A DNA stretch of 64,000 bases from Pseudomonadota bacterium (GCA_021808525.1 JAKBBK010000007.1:16335-80334); one strand, 5' to 3'; numbered from the stretch's first letter, positions 25,226-34,476 are shown. Notes: generated from the sequence alone by a model not told the origin. Made by a program: numbers and translations.

Positions 25226-27850
25226 TCAGGCCTGCGCGCGCAGGTAATCGCCGGCGCAGCGCAGCAGATGGTCCAGCGCCGACTGGGCCATGGCGTCGTC
25301 GGCGTCGGGGCCGGCGGCCATCCAGTCGCGGAACATCGCGTACAACTCGGCGTAGGCCATGGACAGCGGGTGCTGCGCGCCCAGGCCCGAGGCCCGCAGC
25401 CAGCGCCCCACCGGGCCTTCGGAGGGCTCGCGGCTCATGATCAGCGGCGGCTTGGGCTCCGGATAGTGACGCGCGATCAGCAGGTCGGTGTCCAGCGCCA
25501 CCAGTTGCTCGGCCACGCAGCTGAGCAGCCCGGCCTGGCGCGGCGCGCGCCGCGGCTGCCAGCCGGCCAGCCAGGTCTCGAATTCCGGCGCGGGCATGGG
25601 GCGGGCGATGCCCCAGCCCTGGGCCTGCGGCACGCGCAACGCGCGCAGGGCATCGACGATGTCGGGCGTCTCCGCCCCCTCGGCCACGAAATCCACCCCC
25701 AGGCCGCGCGCCAGCTGGGCCAGGCTCTGCACGAAGCGCAGGTCCTGCGGGTTGTCGGCCAGGCCGCGGATGAAGCCCTGGTCCAGCTTGATGATGTCGA
25801 TGGGCAGTTCCTTCACCCGCAGCAGCGAGGAGTAGGCACTGCCCACATCGTCCAGCGCGATGCGACAGCCGAAGGCGCGCAGCGCGCTCAGCGTGTCCTG
25901 CGCGCTGGCGAAGGAGAGAAAGTCGTTGTGCTCGAGCAGTTCCAGCACCATGCGCTGCGGCGGCAGGCCGCTGCTGGCGGCCACCTCGCGAACCGTGTCC
26001 AGCGCCTCGCCGGAGGCCAGCAGCAGAGGATCGATGTTGACCGCCACGGTGAGCTCGGCGCCGCATTCACGCTGCCAGCGCAGCGCGTCCTCGGCGGCCT
26101 GGCGCAGCACGGCCACGGTCATCGCCACCAGGCCGTCGCGTCCGAGCTGGTGGATGAAGTCCAGCGGCCCGATCAGGCGCCCGTGGCCGTCGTCCAGTCG
26201 CGCCAACGCCTCCACCTCGACCACGCGGGAACTGTTCATGTCCACCACCGGCTGGTAGTGCACGCGCAGCCCGCCATGGCCGAAACGCTCGCGCACCAGG
26301 CGCAGGTGCTGGTAGTGGTCGCGGTCCACCTCGGGCTGGTACAGGCGCCAGAAGGGCGCATCGCTGCCGCGTGGCTGGCGCTTGATCGCGTACAGCGCCT
26401 GGTCGGCGTGGCGCAGCAACTCGTCGGGGTCGCTCGAATCCTCGGGGTAGACGGTCAGGCCCAGGCTGGCGCGGATCTGCAGCACGCTGTCCCCGGGAGG
26501 CAGGGTCACCGGCTCGACGATGCACTGGCGAATGCGCGTGAGCATGGGCTCCAGGTCCTCGCGCGCCACCATGCCCTGCATGACCAGCACGATCTCGTCG
26601 CCGCCCAGGCGCGCCACCATGTCGGAGGAGCGCACGGCCTCGACCAGGCGCGCCGCCACGGTGCGCAGCAAGGCGTCGCCGGCGGCGTGCCCGTGGTTGT
26701 CGTTGATCTGCTTGAAGTCGTCGAAGTCCAGGATGCCCACGGCGACGAAACCACCCTGCGCATCGGCCTGGGCCAGCAGATCCTGCAGGCGCGAGCGCAG
26801 GCCGCGGCGATTGAGCAGGCCGGTCAGCGGATCGTGCTCGGCCAGCCAGGAGATGTGGTGGTGCTCCTGCTGCAGGCGGCGACGCAGGTCGAAGGCGTCC
26901 AGCGCGTGCCCGAGCAGGCGCGCGACCCGCTCCAGCAATTCCAGCACGGCGGGGGTGAACACCCCCGCGCGCCCGGACGCCACGCCGAGCAGCGCCCAGC
27001 GATGGCCGCCGCGCGGAATCGGCACCATGGCCACCGCGCGCATGCCCAGGCGCCGCAGGCTCTCGCGGTACTGCCCCAGCCCGACGTCGGCCAGGTAATC
27101 GTTGCTGTACTGCAGCGTGCGGCTGTTCCAGGCACGCGCGGCCAGGCTGCGCTCGGACTGATCCCCCAGCACATTGGGTCGGTACCAGTCCTCGCCGACA
27201 TGCGCGCTGCCGGCCTGGGCCAGCAGGTCCACGAAACCCTGCTGCCCGGCGCGCCCGATCAGCACGGCCTGGAACAAGCCGGAGTCGGCCAGGCGCTCGC
27301 AGGCCCTTTGCAGCATGTCACCCAGGTCGCCGGCCGAAAGCACCAGCTCCTCCTCGGCCAGCAGCGCTCGGTACAGGCCCTGCGTGGTCTCGTGCTCGCG
27401 CTGCTGCTCGCGGCGCCGCGTGACGTCCTCGAGCAGGCCCAGGTAGTAGCGCGGGCGGGCGCGCGCGGAGCCTCCCGCCGGCAACGGAGACAGTTGCAGC
27501 GAGACCCAGGTCTCGCTGCCGTCGCCGCCCCGGTTGCACAGCTCCACCTGGCAGGAGCGCGCCTCGGCCAGCGCGGCGCGTACTTCCTGCAGGGCCGGCT
27601 GCTCGCCCGCCTCGCCCTGCAGGAAGCGGGCGCGCGCGCCCAGCGCATGCTCCGCGCTGGTGCCGATGAGCCGGCAATAGGCGGGGTTCACGTACAGCAG
27701 CGGGAAATCCCCCTCGCGTGCGTCGGCGATCATCACGCCCAGGCTCATCGCCTCGAGCACGGCGCGCCAGCCGGCCGCGCCCGGCACGTCCCAGGCGGCG
27801 GGCTCGGACTTCGACGTTGAATGCGCGGGCGCTTGCATGGCGCACAGCAT
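25226..27850 (-). CDS. PAS-GAF-GGDEF-EAL cyclic-di-GMP signalling protein
   Basis: 874 residues without membrane helices. A PAS domain (about 25-145, YVNPAYCRLIGTS), a GAF-like region (about 165-325), GGDEF (about 340-500, active-site RLGGDEIVLV, so GGDEI) and EAL (about 515-760: VEVEALARL, NIDP, ELLEHND, DDVGSAYSSL, IKLDQGF, AEGAET, QGWGIARP). Catalytic Glu, Asn, Asp and Lys residues of the phosphodiesterase appear kept, so c-di-GMP hydrolysis is likely; cyclase activity is uncertain. A 110-residue helical C-terminus is unassigned. ATG 27838 is an alternative start. It may affect Pel synthesis, which needs c-di-GMP. Confidence 0.88.
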   Translation of the reverse strand: MLCAMQAPAHSTSKSEPAAWDVPGAAGWRAVLEAMSLGVMIADAREGDFPLLYVNPAYCRLIGTSAEHALGARARFLQGEAGEQPALQEVRAALAEARSCQVELCNRGGDGSETWVSLQLSPLPAGGSARARPRYYLGLLEDVTRRREQQREHETTQGLYRALLAEEELVLSAGDLGDMLQRACERLADSGLFQAVLIGRAGQQGFVDLLAQAGSAHVGEDWYRPNVLGDQSERSLAARAWNSRTLQYSNDYLADVGLGQYRESLRRLGMRAVAMVPIPRGGHRWALLGVASGRAGVFTPAVLELLERVARLLGHALDAFDLRRRLQQEHHHISWLAEHDPLTGLLNRRGLRSRLQDLLAQADAQGGFVAVGILDFDDFKQINDNHGHAAGDALLRTVAARLVEAVRSSDMVARLGGDEIVLVMQGMVAREDLEPMLTRIRQCIVEPVTLPPGDSVLQIRASLGLTVYPEDSSDPDELLRHADQALYAIKRQPRGSDAPFWRLYQPEVDRDHYQHLRLVRERFGHGGLRVHYQPVVDMNSSRVVEVEALARLDDGHGRLIGPLDFIHQLGRDGLVAMTVAVLRQAAEDALRWQRECGAELTVAVNIDPLLLASGEALDTVREVAASSGLPPQRMVLELLEHNDFLSFASAQDTLSALRAFGCRIALDDVGSAYSSLLRVKELPIDIIKLDQGFIRGLADNPQDLRFVQSLAQLARGLGVDFVAEGAETPDIVDALRALRVPQAQGWGIARPMPAPEFETWLAGWQPRRAPRQAGLLSCVAEQLVALDTDLLIARHYPEPKPPLIMSREPSEGPVGRWLRASGLGAQHPLSMAYAELYAMFRDWMAAGPDADDAMAQSALDHLLRCAGDYLRAQA

Positions 27851-27902
27851 AGCCTGCCCCGGGCGACGGCGGCTGCGCCCGACGCCACCGGCCTGACGGG
27901 GA

Positions 27903-29624
27903 TCAGGCCTGCTCGAGCGCCTCCAGCACCATGCGCGCGCTGCTGCGCCCCTGCCAGGTGTTGGCCTCCAGGCGCCAGGCCACGCGGGAGCGCTCCGGCA
28001 GGAACTCGCTGCGATTCCACGCCACCAGCTCGCGCAGCGCGGAGCCTCGCTGCCCGACGGGGCGCACGCGGGCGCGCAGATGACCGTTGCCGAACTGGCT
28101 TTGCTGCACCACCTCGATGTCGCTGGCGAACACGGGCGGCGCGAATCCCTGGCCCCAGACCTGCTCCTGCAGCAGCGAGGCCACCTCCACGTCGAACCAT
28201 TCGGCCTCGAGCTCGCCGTCCACCTCCAGCTGGCGCGCGAGCAACTCGGGGGACAGCCATTGCGCGGCCACGGCCTCGAAGGCCGCGGCGAAGCGCTCGA
28301 AGCCGTCGGCCGCGATGCTGCACCCGGAAGCCGCGGCGTGCCCCCCGAAACGCAGCAGCAGGCCGGGCTCGCGCTTGGACATCAGGTCCAGGGCGTCGCG
28401 CAGGTGAAAACCCGGGATGGCGCGCCCCGAGCCGCGCAGCAGCCCGTCGCCTCCGGGGGCGAACACGAAGGTGGGGCGATGATGGAGTTCCTTGAGCCTG
28501 CCGGCCACGATACCCACCACGCCCTCGTGCCATTCGGGGGAGTACAGGCAGATGCTGGCGCGGCGCCCGCCCTCCGGCGCGGCCTGCAGGGTCTGCAGCG
28601 CCTCCTGGGCCTGCTCGCGCATGCGTTGCTCGATGCCCCGGCGCTCGCGGTTGATGGCGTCCAGGCTGTGCGCCAGTTGCAGTGCCTGCTCGGGATCGTC
28701 GGTGCTCAGGCACTCGATGCCCACCGTCATGTCGGCCAGGCGCCCCGCCGCGTTGATGCGCGGGCCGAGCGCGAAGCCCAGGTCGAAGCAGGCCGCGCGC
28801 GCGGGCTCGCGCCCGGTGGCGGCGAACAGCGCGCGCAGCCCAGGCTGCAATCGCCCTTCGCGCATGCGCCGCAGCCCCTGGGCCACCAGCAGGCGGTTGT
28901 TGGCGTCCAGGCGCACCACGTCGGCCACGGTGCCCAGGGCCACCAGGTCCAGCAGGCTGTCCAGGCGGGGCTGGCTGGCCGCGTCGAAGGCGCCACGGCC
29001 GCGCAACTCGGCCCGCAGGGCCAGCAGCACGTAGAACATCACCCCCACGCCGGCCAGGTTCTTGCTCGGGAAAGGGCAGCCGGGCTGGTTGGGGTTGACG
29101 ATCACGTCCGCTTGCGGAAGCTGCGCCGCCGGCAGGTGGTGGTCGGTGATCAGCACGCGCATGCCCAGCTCGTGGGCGCGACGCACGCCGTCGATGCTGG
29201 CGATGCCGTTGTCGACGGTGATGATCCAGTGCGGACGCCCCTGCGGGCGCTGCGCGACCAGGTCCACCACGGCGGGCGAAAGGCCGTAGCCGGTGGTGAA
29301 ACGGTTGGGCACCACGTAATCCACCCGCGCGCCCAGCATGCGCAGCCCGCGCAAGGCGACCGCGCAGGCGGTGGCGCCGTCGCAGTCGTAGTCGGCCACC
29401 ACGCACAGGCTCTCGCCCCCCGCGATGGCGTCGGCCAGCGCGCGCGCCGCGGCGTCGGCATGCAGCAGCAAGGCCGGCGACAGCAGCGAATTCATCTGAG
29501 GCTGCGCCTGCTCGGGCTCGCTCACGCCGCGCCCGGCCAGCAGCCGGGCCAGCAGCGGATGCAGGCCGGCGCTTTGCAGGCGGTGGACGTTGCGGGGAGA
29601 GGGGTCGCGAAGGATGAAGCGCAT
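27903..29624 (-). CDS. recJ: single-stranded-DNA exonuclease RecJ
   Basis: 573 residues, normal RecJ length. DHH phosphoesterase motifs VADYDCDGATA, VDNGI, TDHHLP, ALGTVADVV and the DHHA1 GGHAAASGC are all present, followed by an OB-fold C-terminal domain. It digests single-stranded DNA 5' to 3' in mismatch repair and the RecFOR pathway. The frame extends upstream, but MRFILRD at 29624 is the natural N-terminus. Confidence 0.95.
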   Translation of the reverse strand: MRFILRDPSPRNVHRLQSAGLHPLLARLLAGRGVSEPEQAQPQMNSLLSPALLLHADAAARALADAIAGGESLCVVADYDCDGATACAVALRGLRMLGARVDYVVPNRFTTGYGLSPAVVDLVAQRPQGRPHWIITVDNGIASIDGVRRAHELGMRVLITDHHLPAAQLPQADVIVNPNQPGCPFPSKNLAGVGVMFYVLLALRAELRGRGAFDAASQPRLDSLLDLVALGTVADVVRLDANNRLLVAQGLRRMREGRLQPGLRALFAATGREPARAACFDLGFALGPRINAAGRLADMTVGIECLSTDDPEQALQLAHSLDAINRERRGIEQRMREQAQEALQTLQAAPEGGRRASICLYSPEWHEGVVGIVAGRLKELHHRPTFVFAPGGDGLLRGSGRAIPGFHLRDALDLMSKREPGLLLRFGGHAAASGCSIAADGFERFAAAFEAVAAQWLSPELLARQLEVDGELEAEWFDVEVASLLQEQVWGQGFAPPVFASDIEVVQQSQFGNGHLRARVRPVGQRGSALRELVAWNRSEFLPERSRVAWRLEANTWQGRSSARMVLEALEQA

Positions 29625-29679
29625 GCCGGGTCGGGAAGGAAGCGTCGGGTTGGGGACCTCGGGTTTCGGGGCCCCGCCC

Positions 29680-30801
29680 TCACAGGGGGTCCAGCCAGCC
29701 GCGCGCCGCGGCGTCGCGCCAGAAATGCCAGGAGCGCGAGGCGCGCAGTTCCAGGTCCACCCAGGAGCGGGAACCGGCCAGGACCAGGCGCACCGCCGCA
29801 TGTTCGCGCAGCGCGGCGCTCAGGCGCCCGGCCGCCTGTTCATCGAGTTCCGCGCAGGCCTGCGGCGCTCGCAGCGCATCGTGGCTGCGCAATTGCAGCA
29901 CGTGCAGGGAATGCGGATGGCGCGACGCGCTCAAGGCGGGAAGCCCGTCGGCCAATGCGCCCAGCCATGCGCAGCCGGCTTCGCGCCAGGCCGCGCGCTC
30001 GGACTCGTCCAGCAGGAAGGGATTGCTGGGCGCCGTGGGCAGCACCCCGCAGCCGTGCAGCCACAGGGTGTTCACCTCCGGCAGCCCGGCGGCGCGCCGG
30101 GCCTCGTTCACCGGATGGGAGGCCCACACCATCTGGATTTCGGTGAGCAGGCGGCGCCAGGGTGCGGCGGCCGGGCCGCCCGGCATCCAGCTGGCCGCAT
30201 TGCGGCCGACCGCGCGCAGCGGGTCCGCCGTGAGCACCTGTTCCAGCGAAGGGTGGGACACAAGCCAGCAACCCGGGTGCGACGCGTGCATGTCCCAGGA
30301 CGCCTCCTGGAGCAGGGGCAGCACGGCCTGCAGCAGGGCCTGCGCGTGTTGGGCGTCGAGCGCGAGTTGCGCCGGATCGGCCAGTTGCAGGCTGTCGCGC
30401 CCGAGCACGAGATGCGCGGGCAAGGCCAGCGCCCAGGCCCGCGCGCCCGGCTGCAGGCCCGCTCCGGCCGCGGCCAGCGCCCCCCAGGGGGCCTGTTGCT
30501 CGTGAGAACCCCCAGGGCCGGGCTGCTCCGAGCTCGCCCCCCGTGGGGGTCGAGAAAACTCGGGGCGGCCCTGCGTTTTCTCGTGAGCTTGCACTTCCGG
30601 CTCGTCCAGCCCGAGCGCTCGGCGCATCCAGCGCTCGGCGGGGCTCAGCCACGCGGCCTGCGCGTCTTCGCGCAGGGGCTCGCGGGTCGCGACATGGGCC
30701 ATGCGCAAGGCGCGCAGCAGTCGTGGAAGGGCGCCGCCCTGCACGGCCTGGCCCCAGGCCTCGGCGTCCAGCGCGGCGGTGTCGATCAACAGGGTGTGCA
30801 T
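29680..30801 (-). CDS. conserved protein of unknown function beside recJ (COG4255-like)
   Basis: 373 residues from the ATG giving MHTLLIDTAALDA. Proteins of this type are found next to recJ in Burkholderiales and have been labelled phosphoglycerate-mutase-like without proof. Recognisable blocks are WMRRALGLDEP, MHASHPGCWLV, LTEIQMVWASHPVNEARR, NTLWLHGCGVLP and RSWHFWRDAAARGWLDPL. No catalytic signature is evident to me. The middle (about residues 75-105) is a low-complexity Gly/Pro/Ser stretch. It starts 55 bp upstream of recJ on the same strand and is probably co-transcribed with it. Confidence 0.65.
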   Translation of the reverse strand: MHTLLIDTAALDAEAWGQAVQGGALPRLLRALRMAHVATREPLREDAQAAWLSPAERWMRRALGLDEPEVQAHEKTQGRPEFSRPPRGASSEQPGPGGSHEQQAPWGALAAAGAGLQPGARAWALALPAHLVLGRDSLQLADPAQLALDAQHAQALLQAVLPLLQEASWDMHASHPGCWLVSHPSLEQVLTADPLRAVGRNAASWMPGGPAAAPWRRLLTEIQMVWASHPVNEARRAAGLPEVNTLWLHGCGVLPTAPSNPFLLDESERAAWREAGCAWLGALADGLPALSASRHPHSLHVLQLRSHDALRAPQACAELDEQAAGRLSAALREHAAVRLVLAGSRSWVDLELRASRSWHFWRDAAARGWLDPL

Positions 30802-30859
30802 GCCTGCATTATCGGCTGCAGGCCGCATGGGACCGGCGCCCGCCGGTCCGAGGCCGGGC

Positions 30860-31087
30860 CTACAGGGTGCGGGAGTTCAGCGCACGTGCGCGCTGCAGCA
30901 TCGCCAGCAGCGCGCGCAGGGCCTCGCGCACCGGCTGGCCGGTGACGCTGGCCGGGCGCAGCGCCTGCCCGGCGTTGCCGCGCGGGGCATCCGGCAGCCA
31001 CACGCCGCGGCGCAGGGGAATCGATGCCGCGGGCGCGCAGGCCTGGGCGGGACGGGGAAACAGGGGGCTTGCGGAACGGGTTTGCAT
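30860..31087 (-). CDS. possible small protein of unknown function
   Basis: 75 residues starting MQTRSASPLFPRP, with a GAGG Shine-Dalgarno about 7 bp before the ATG, in a 400-bp interval otherwise without genes. No signal peptide or membrane helix; a basic helix-prone C-terminus (PVREALRALLAMLQRARAL). Upstream lies a TTACCC/GGGTAA inverted repeat. No family recognised, so the call rests on the start context alone. The rest of the interval holds nothing I can name. Confidence 0.4.
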   Translation of the reverse strand: MQTRSASPLFPRPAQACAPAASIPLRRGVWLPDAPRGNAGQALRPASVTGQPVREALRALLAMLQRARALNSRTL

Positions 31088-31101
31088 GATGTGCCTCATG
31101 G

Positions 31102-31121
31102 TTTACCCGAATCATAGGGTA
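31102..31121. promoter_or_regulatory. Inverted repeat upstream of small ORF
   Basis: Arms TTACCC and GGGTAA separated by 8 bp lie just upstream of the small minus-strand frame. The right half reads CATAGGGTA, the same 9 bases as the half-site of the inverted repeat at 1517-1543, so the two may share a regulator. Confidence 0.3.
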
Positions 31122-31203
31122 ATCCCTAGACGCCAGGGTCCCGAAAAATGCCGCAACGCAGCAATCCCCTGTCGAAAGTCGTCTCATCCGTCCCGAAAAC
31201 CCT

Positions 31204-32010
31204 TCAAAGCAACTCGGTCATGCGCGCGGCGGCTTCCTGCAGCGCGGGCAGATGCTCCAGCATCTGCGCCAGGGACATGCGGGCCACCGGCGCGTGCACG
31301 GCCATGGCCGCGCGGGTCTCGCCGGAGCGGTCGCGCACCGGCACGGCCACGGCGACGAGGCCGGGAATGAACTCCTCGTTGTCCACCGAGTAGCCCCGCT
31401 CGGCGATGCGTTCGCAGTCCCCGCGCAAGGCCGCGGCATCGGTCAGGGTGTTGGGAGTGAGGGAACGCAGGGTGAGCTGGCCCAGCACCCGCGCACGACG
31501 CTCGCGGCTCATGGAGGCCAGGAACAACTTGCCGCTGGCGGTGCAATGCAAGGGGACGTGCACGCCCACGTCGAGGGTCAGGCGCCAGGGCCACGGCGCC
31601 TCCACGCGGTCGAGGTACATCACCTCCACGCCGTCCAGGGTGGTGAAGTTGCAGGTCTCGCCCACGCGCTCGACCAGGTCCGTGAGCACGGCGTGGCGCA
31701 GTCCGCGCACCGTCGAGTGCGACAGGGAGTCGAAGGCCAGCTTGCGCAGCGCCGGGCCCACGGCGAAGTGGCGCTCGTCGATGTCCCGCACGATGTAGCC
31801 CAGTTCCAGCAACTGGTTGCACAGGCGATGGGCCGTGGCCTTGGGCAGGCCCAGCGCCTGCGCCAGCTCGGCCAGGCTGAGGGCACGCCCCGCATCCGCG
31901 ATGAAGGACAGCAGGCGCAGGCTGCGCTCGGCCGACGAACTCGTGGAGCCGCTGTCGGAGCCTTCCTGGGCCTGGGCGGAGCGTGCGGAAATGACAGTTG
32001 TCTCGGACAT
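31204..32010 (-). CDS. IclR-family transcriptional regulator
   Basis: 268 residues: an unstructured 25-residue leader, an N-terminal winged helix (SLRLLSFIADAGRALSLAELAQ to KATAHRLCNQLLELGYI) and the IclR effector domain with LDRVEAPWPWRL, PLHCTASGKLFLA and VAVPVRDRSGE. It is transcribed divergently from the GMC oxidoreductase gene 130 bp away, so it most likely controls that gene in response to its substrate or a product. The gap contains an A/T-richer promoter-like stretch around 32020-32065. Confidence 0.9.
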   Translation of the reverse strand: MSETTVISARSAQAQEGSDSGSTSSSAERSLRLLSFIADAGRALSLAELAQALGLPKATAHRLCNQLLELGYIVRDIDERHFAVGPALRKLAFDSLSHSTVRGLRHAVLTDLVERVGETCNFTTLDGVEVMYLDRVEAPWPWRLTLDVGVHVPLHCTASGKLFLASMSRERRARVLGQLTLRSLTPNTLTDAAALRGDCERIAERGYSVDNEEFIPGLVAVAVPVRDRSGETRAAMAVHAPVARMSLAQMLEHLPALQEAAARMTELL

Positions 32011-32140
32011 GTCGAAAAAGTGTTTTTGAAACGTTGCGTTCCACTTTTAACCAAACTACCATGCCAACCAGAGGGTCTGGCGAGATCCGGCGTGCTCCCT
32101 TCGCGGGCGGGCCCACAACAAGGCATCGAGGAGCGGGTGG

Positions 32141-33748
32141 ATGGCTGAGCAGTTCGACTACATCGTAGTAGGCGCGGGTTCCGCGGGCTCGACGCTGGCG
32201 GGCAGGCTGAGCGAGGATCCCCACACGCGGGTGCTGTTGCTCGAGGCCGGACCGGCCGACCGCTCCTTCTGGATCCACCTGCCCATCGGCTACGGCAAGA
32301 CCATGTGGAGCAAGCGCTACAACTGGTGCTTCCACACCGACCCCGACCCGAACATGAACGGGCGGCGCATCTACTGGCCGCGGGGCAAGACCCTGGGGGG
32401 ATCGAGTTCGATCAACGGCCTGATCTACATCCGTGGCCAGCGGGAAGACTACGAGCATTGGGCGAAACTGGGCAACGAAGGTTGGGGCTACGACCAGGTG
32501 TTGCCGTACTTCATCCGGAGCGAGCACAACCAGCGCGGAGCCAGCACCTATCACGGCGGCAGCGGCCCGCTCAAGGTCTCCGACGTCGGTGCGCGCCACG
32601 AACTGATCGAGGCCTTCATCGAGGGCGCGGCGCAACAGGGCGTGCCGCGTACGGAGGACTTCAACGGCGCGCGCCAGGAAGGGGCCGGCTACTACCAGCT
32701 CACCACCTGGCGCGGCTGGCGTTGCAGCGCCGCCAAGGCCTACCTCGCGCCGGCACGCTCGCGCCCCAACCTGCGCGTGCTCACCCAGGCGCAGGCCACC
32801 TCGCTGATCCTGGAGCGAGATCGTGCGGTGGGGGTGCGCTACATGCGTCACGGGCGCATGTGCGAGGCGCGCTGCGAGGGCGAGGTGCTGCTCAGCGCGG
32901 GCGCGCTGCTGTCGCCGCAGTTGCTGCAGTTGTCGGGCATCGGGCCCGCGGAGCATTTGCGCAGCCTGGGCATCCCGGTGGCGGTGGACCTGCCGGGGGT
33001 CGGCGAGAACCTGCAGGATCATCTGCAGATGCGACTGATCTTCGAGTGCACCCGCCCCATCACCACCAACGATCAGTTGCGCAGCCTGTACGGGCGCACC
33101 CGCCTGGGCCTGCAGTGGCTGTTCGCGCGCAGCGGTCCCCTGGCCGTGGGCATCAACCAGGGGGGCTGTTTCATGCGCGCGCTGCCGGAGGAGTCGGCCA
33201 CGCCGGACATCCAGTTCCACGTGGCCACGCTGTCGGCCGACATGGCGGGCGGCGCGGTCCACCCCTTCTCGGGTTTCACGCTGTCGGTGTGTCAGCTGCG
33301 CCCCGAGTCGCGAGGCCGGGTGCGCATCCGCAGCACCGACCCCTTCGAGCCTCCGTCGATGCAGCCCAACTACCTGGCCACCGACCTGGACCGCCGCACC
33401 GCCGTGGCCGCGCTGCGCGCGGCGCGTTCCATCGCCAGCGCGCCGGCCATGCGCCCCTACGTCAAGCGCGAGGTCAAGCCGGGGCCGCAGGTGGAGGACG
33501 ACGCCTCGCTGCTCGAGTTCTGCCGCGACAACGGCGCCACCATCTTCCACCCCAGCGGCACCTGCCGCATGGGCGCGGACCGGCTGGCCGTGGTCGACGC
33601 ACGCCTGCGCGTGCACGGCCTGCGCGGCCTGCGGGTGGTCGATTGCTCGGCCATGCCCACGCTGGTGTCGGGCAACACCAATGCCCCGGCGATCATGATG
33701 GCCGAGAAGGCCGTGGACATGATCCGCGCGGACGCGGCACGCGGCTGA
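32141..33748 (+). CDS. GMC-family FAD-dependent oxidoreductase
   Basis: 535 residues. FAD-binding GxGxxG in YIVVGAGSAGSTLA, the GMC signature 1 region GKTLGGSSSINGLIYIRG, signature 2 LLSAGALLSPQLLQLSGIG, and the active-site pair HPSGTCRMG (His) and GNTNAPAIMMAEKA (Asn). This matches choline dehydrogenase/alcohol dehydrogenase-like members that oxidise an alcohol and pass electrons to FAD. Substrate unknown; it is a single gene paired with a divergent IclR regulator. GAGG lies about 10 bp before the ATG. Confidence 0.92.
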   Translation: MAEQFDYIVVGAGSAGSTLAGRLSEDPHTRVLLLEAGPADRSFWIHLPIGYGKTMWSKRYNWCFHTDPDPNMNGRRIYWPRGKTLGGSSSINGLIYIRGQREDYEHWAKLGNEGWGYDQVLPYFIRSEHNQRGASTYHGGSGPLKVSDVGARHELIEAFIEGAAQQGVPRTEDFNGARQEGAGYYQLTTWRGWRCSAAKAYLAPARSRPNLRVLTQAQATSLILERDRAVGVRYMRHGRMCEARCEGEVLLSAGALLSPQLLQLSGIGPAEHLRSLGIPVAVDLPGVGENLQDHLQMRLIFECTRPITTNDQLRSLYGRTRLGLQWLFARSGPLAVGINQGGCFMRALPEESATPDIQFHVATLSADMAGGAVHPFSGFTLSVCQLRPESRGRVRIRSTDPFEPPSMQPNYLATDLDRRTAVAALRAARSIASAPAMRPYVKREVKPGPQVEDDASLLEFCRDNGATIFHPSGTCRMGADRLAVVDARLRVHGLRGLRVVDCSAMPTLVSGNTNAPAIMMAEKAVDMIRADAARG

Positions 33749-33895
33749 GCCGGCGAGCCGGCGCAAGACCGGCTCGACTCCGTAACATTCTCTTGCAATT
33801 CGGCGGCGGCGCCTGTCGCGGATGCGCACATGCATCCCGTTATCGCTCCCAATGCATGCAGATTGTTCCGATTGCACACCTTGCGGAGTCCCTTC

Positions 33896-34231
33896 ATGAA
33901 CCGACGCATCCTTCCCACCCCGGCCCTGCTGTGCGCACTCGCGCTGGGCGCGCTCGCCCCCGCTGCCCATGCAGCCGGCTCCTGGGAGCGCGCGCATCCG
34001 CGCCGCGACCAGGTGATCGACCGCACCCAGCATCTGAATGCACGCATTCGCCACGAACGCCACGAAGGCGAGCTCACGGCGGCGCAGGCGCGCAACCTGC
34101 ACGCCCAGGTACGCAACACGCGCCTGGAACAACGTTCCATGGCCCGCAGCAACGGCGGCTACCTCACCAAGGCGCAACAGGCGGGCCTGAACCAGCAGGA
34201 GAGCGCCATCAGCCGTCAGGTGGGGCGATGA
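33896..34231 (+). CDS. small exported protein of unknown function
   Basis: 111 residues with a clear Sec signal peptide (MNRRILPTPALLCALALGAL, cleavage after AAHA). The mature part is basic and helical, with RTQHLNARIRHERHEGELTA and NQQESAISRQ; such sequences resemble small periplasmic proteins with two-helix repeats. No function known. It overlaps the next gene by 4 bp, so both are translated together. Confidence 0.75.
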   Translation: MNRRILPTPALLCALALGALAPAAHAAGSWERAHPRRDQVIDRTQHLNARIRHERHEGELTAAQARNLHAQVRNTRLEQRSMARSNGGYLTKAQQAGLNQQESAISRQVGR

Positions 34232-34380
34232 ACCCGCGCCGCGGACTCCGACGCCTGCTCGGCGCGGTGCTGGCCGCCGCGCTGCTGCTCAGCCTCGGCG
34301 GCTGCTACGTGCTCGTGCCCGGCCCCGGCTACTACGGCTATCGCCCCGGGCCCTGGCACCGGGGTGACGACGACCGCTGA
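34228..34380 (+). CDS. small lipoprotein
   Basis: 50 residues: a basic N-terminus, a hydrophobic stretch and a lipobox LGGC with the modifiable Cys at about residue 27, then a Tyr/Gly/Pro-rich tail ending HRGDDDR. ATG overlaps the preceding stop. A membrane-anchored structural or envelope peptide is likely; no more can be said. Confidence 0.65.
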   Translation: MNPRRGLRRLLGAVLAAALLLSLGGCYVLVPGPGYYGYRPGPWHRGDDDR

Positions 34381-34405
34381 GCCCCGAGCCTGCGCGCCTT
34401 GAGCC

Positions 34406-34437
34406 CCCGAACGCCCGAACGCCCGAACGCCCGAACG
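34406..34437 (+). repeat. four tandem copies of an 8-bp unit
   Basis: CCCGAACG is repeated four times without mismatch in the short gap between two small exported-protein genes; a further pair of 8-bp units (CCGATTCC, twice) follows at 34443-34458. The repeat lies 40-70 bp before the next start codon and could vary in copy number by slippage. Confidence 0.8.
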
Positions 34438-34476
34438 CGCCTCCGATTCCCCGATTCCCAACAACACGGTCCCACG

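Noticed and set aside
31184-34177. 997-codon open frame on the minus strand
   Set aside because: Antisense to the GMC oxidoreductase, whose motifs are clear; composition is typical of a shadow frame.
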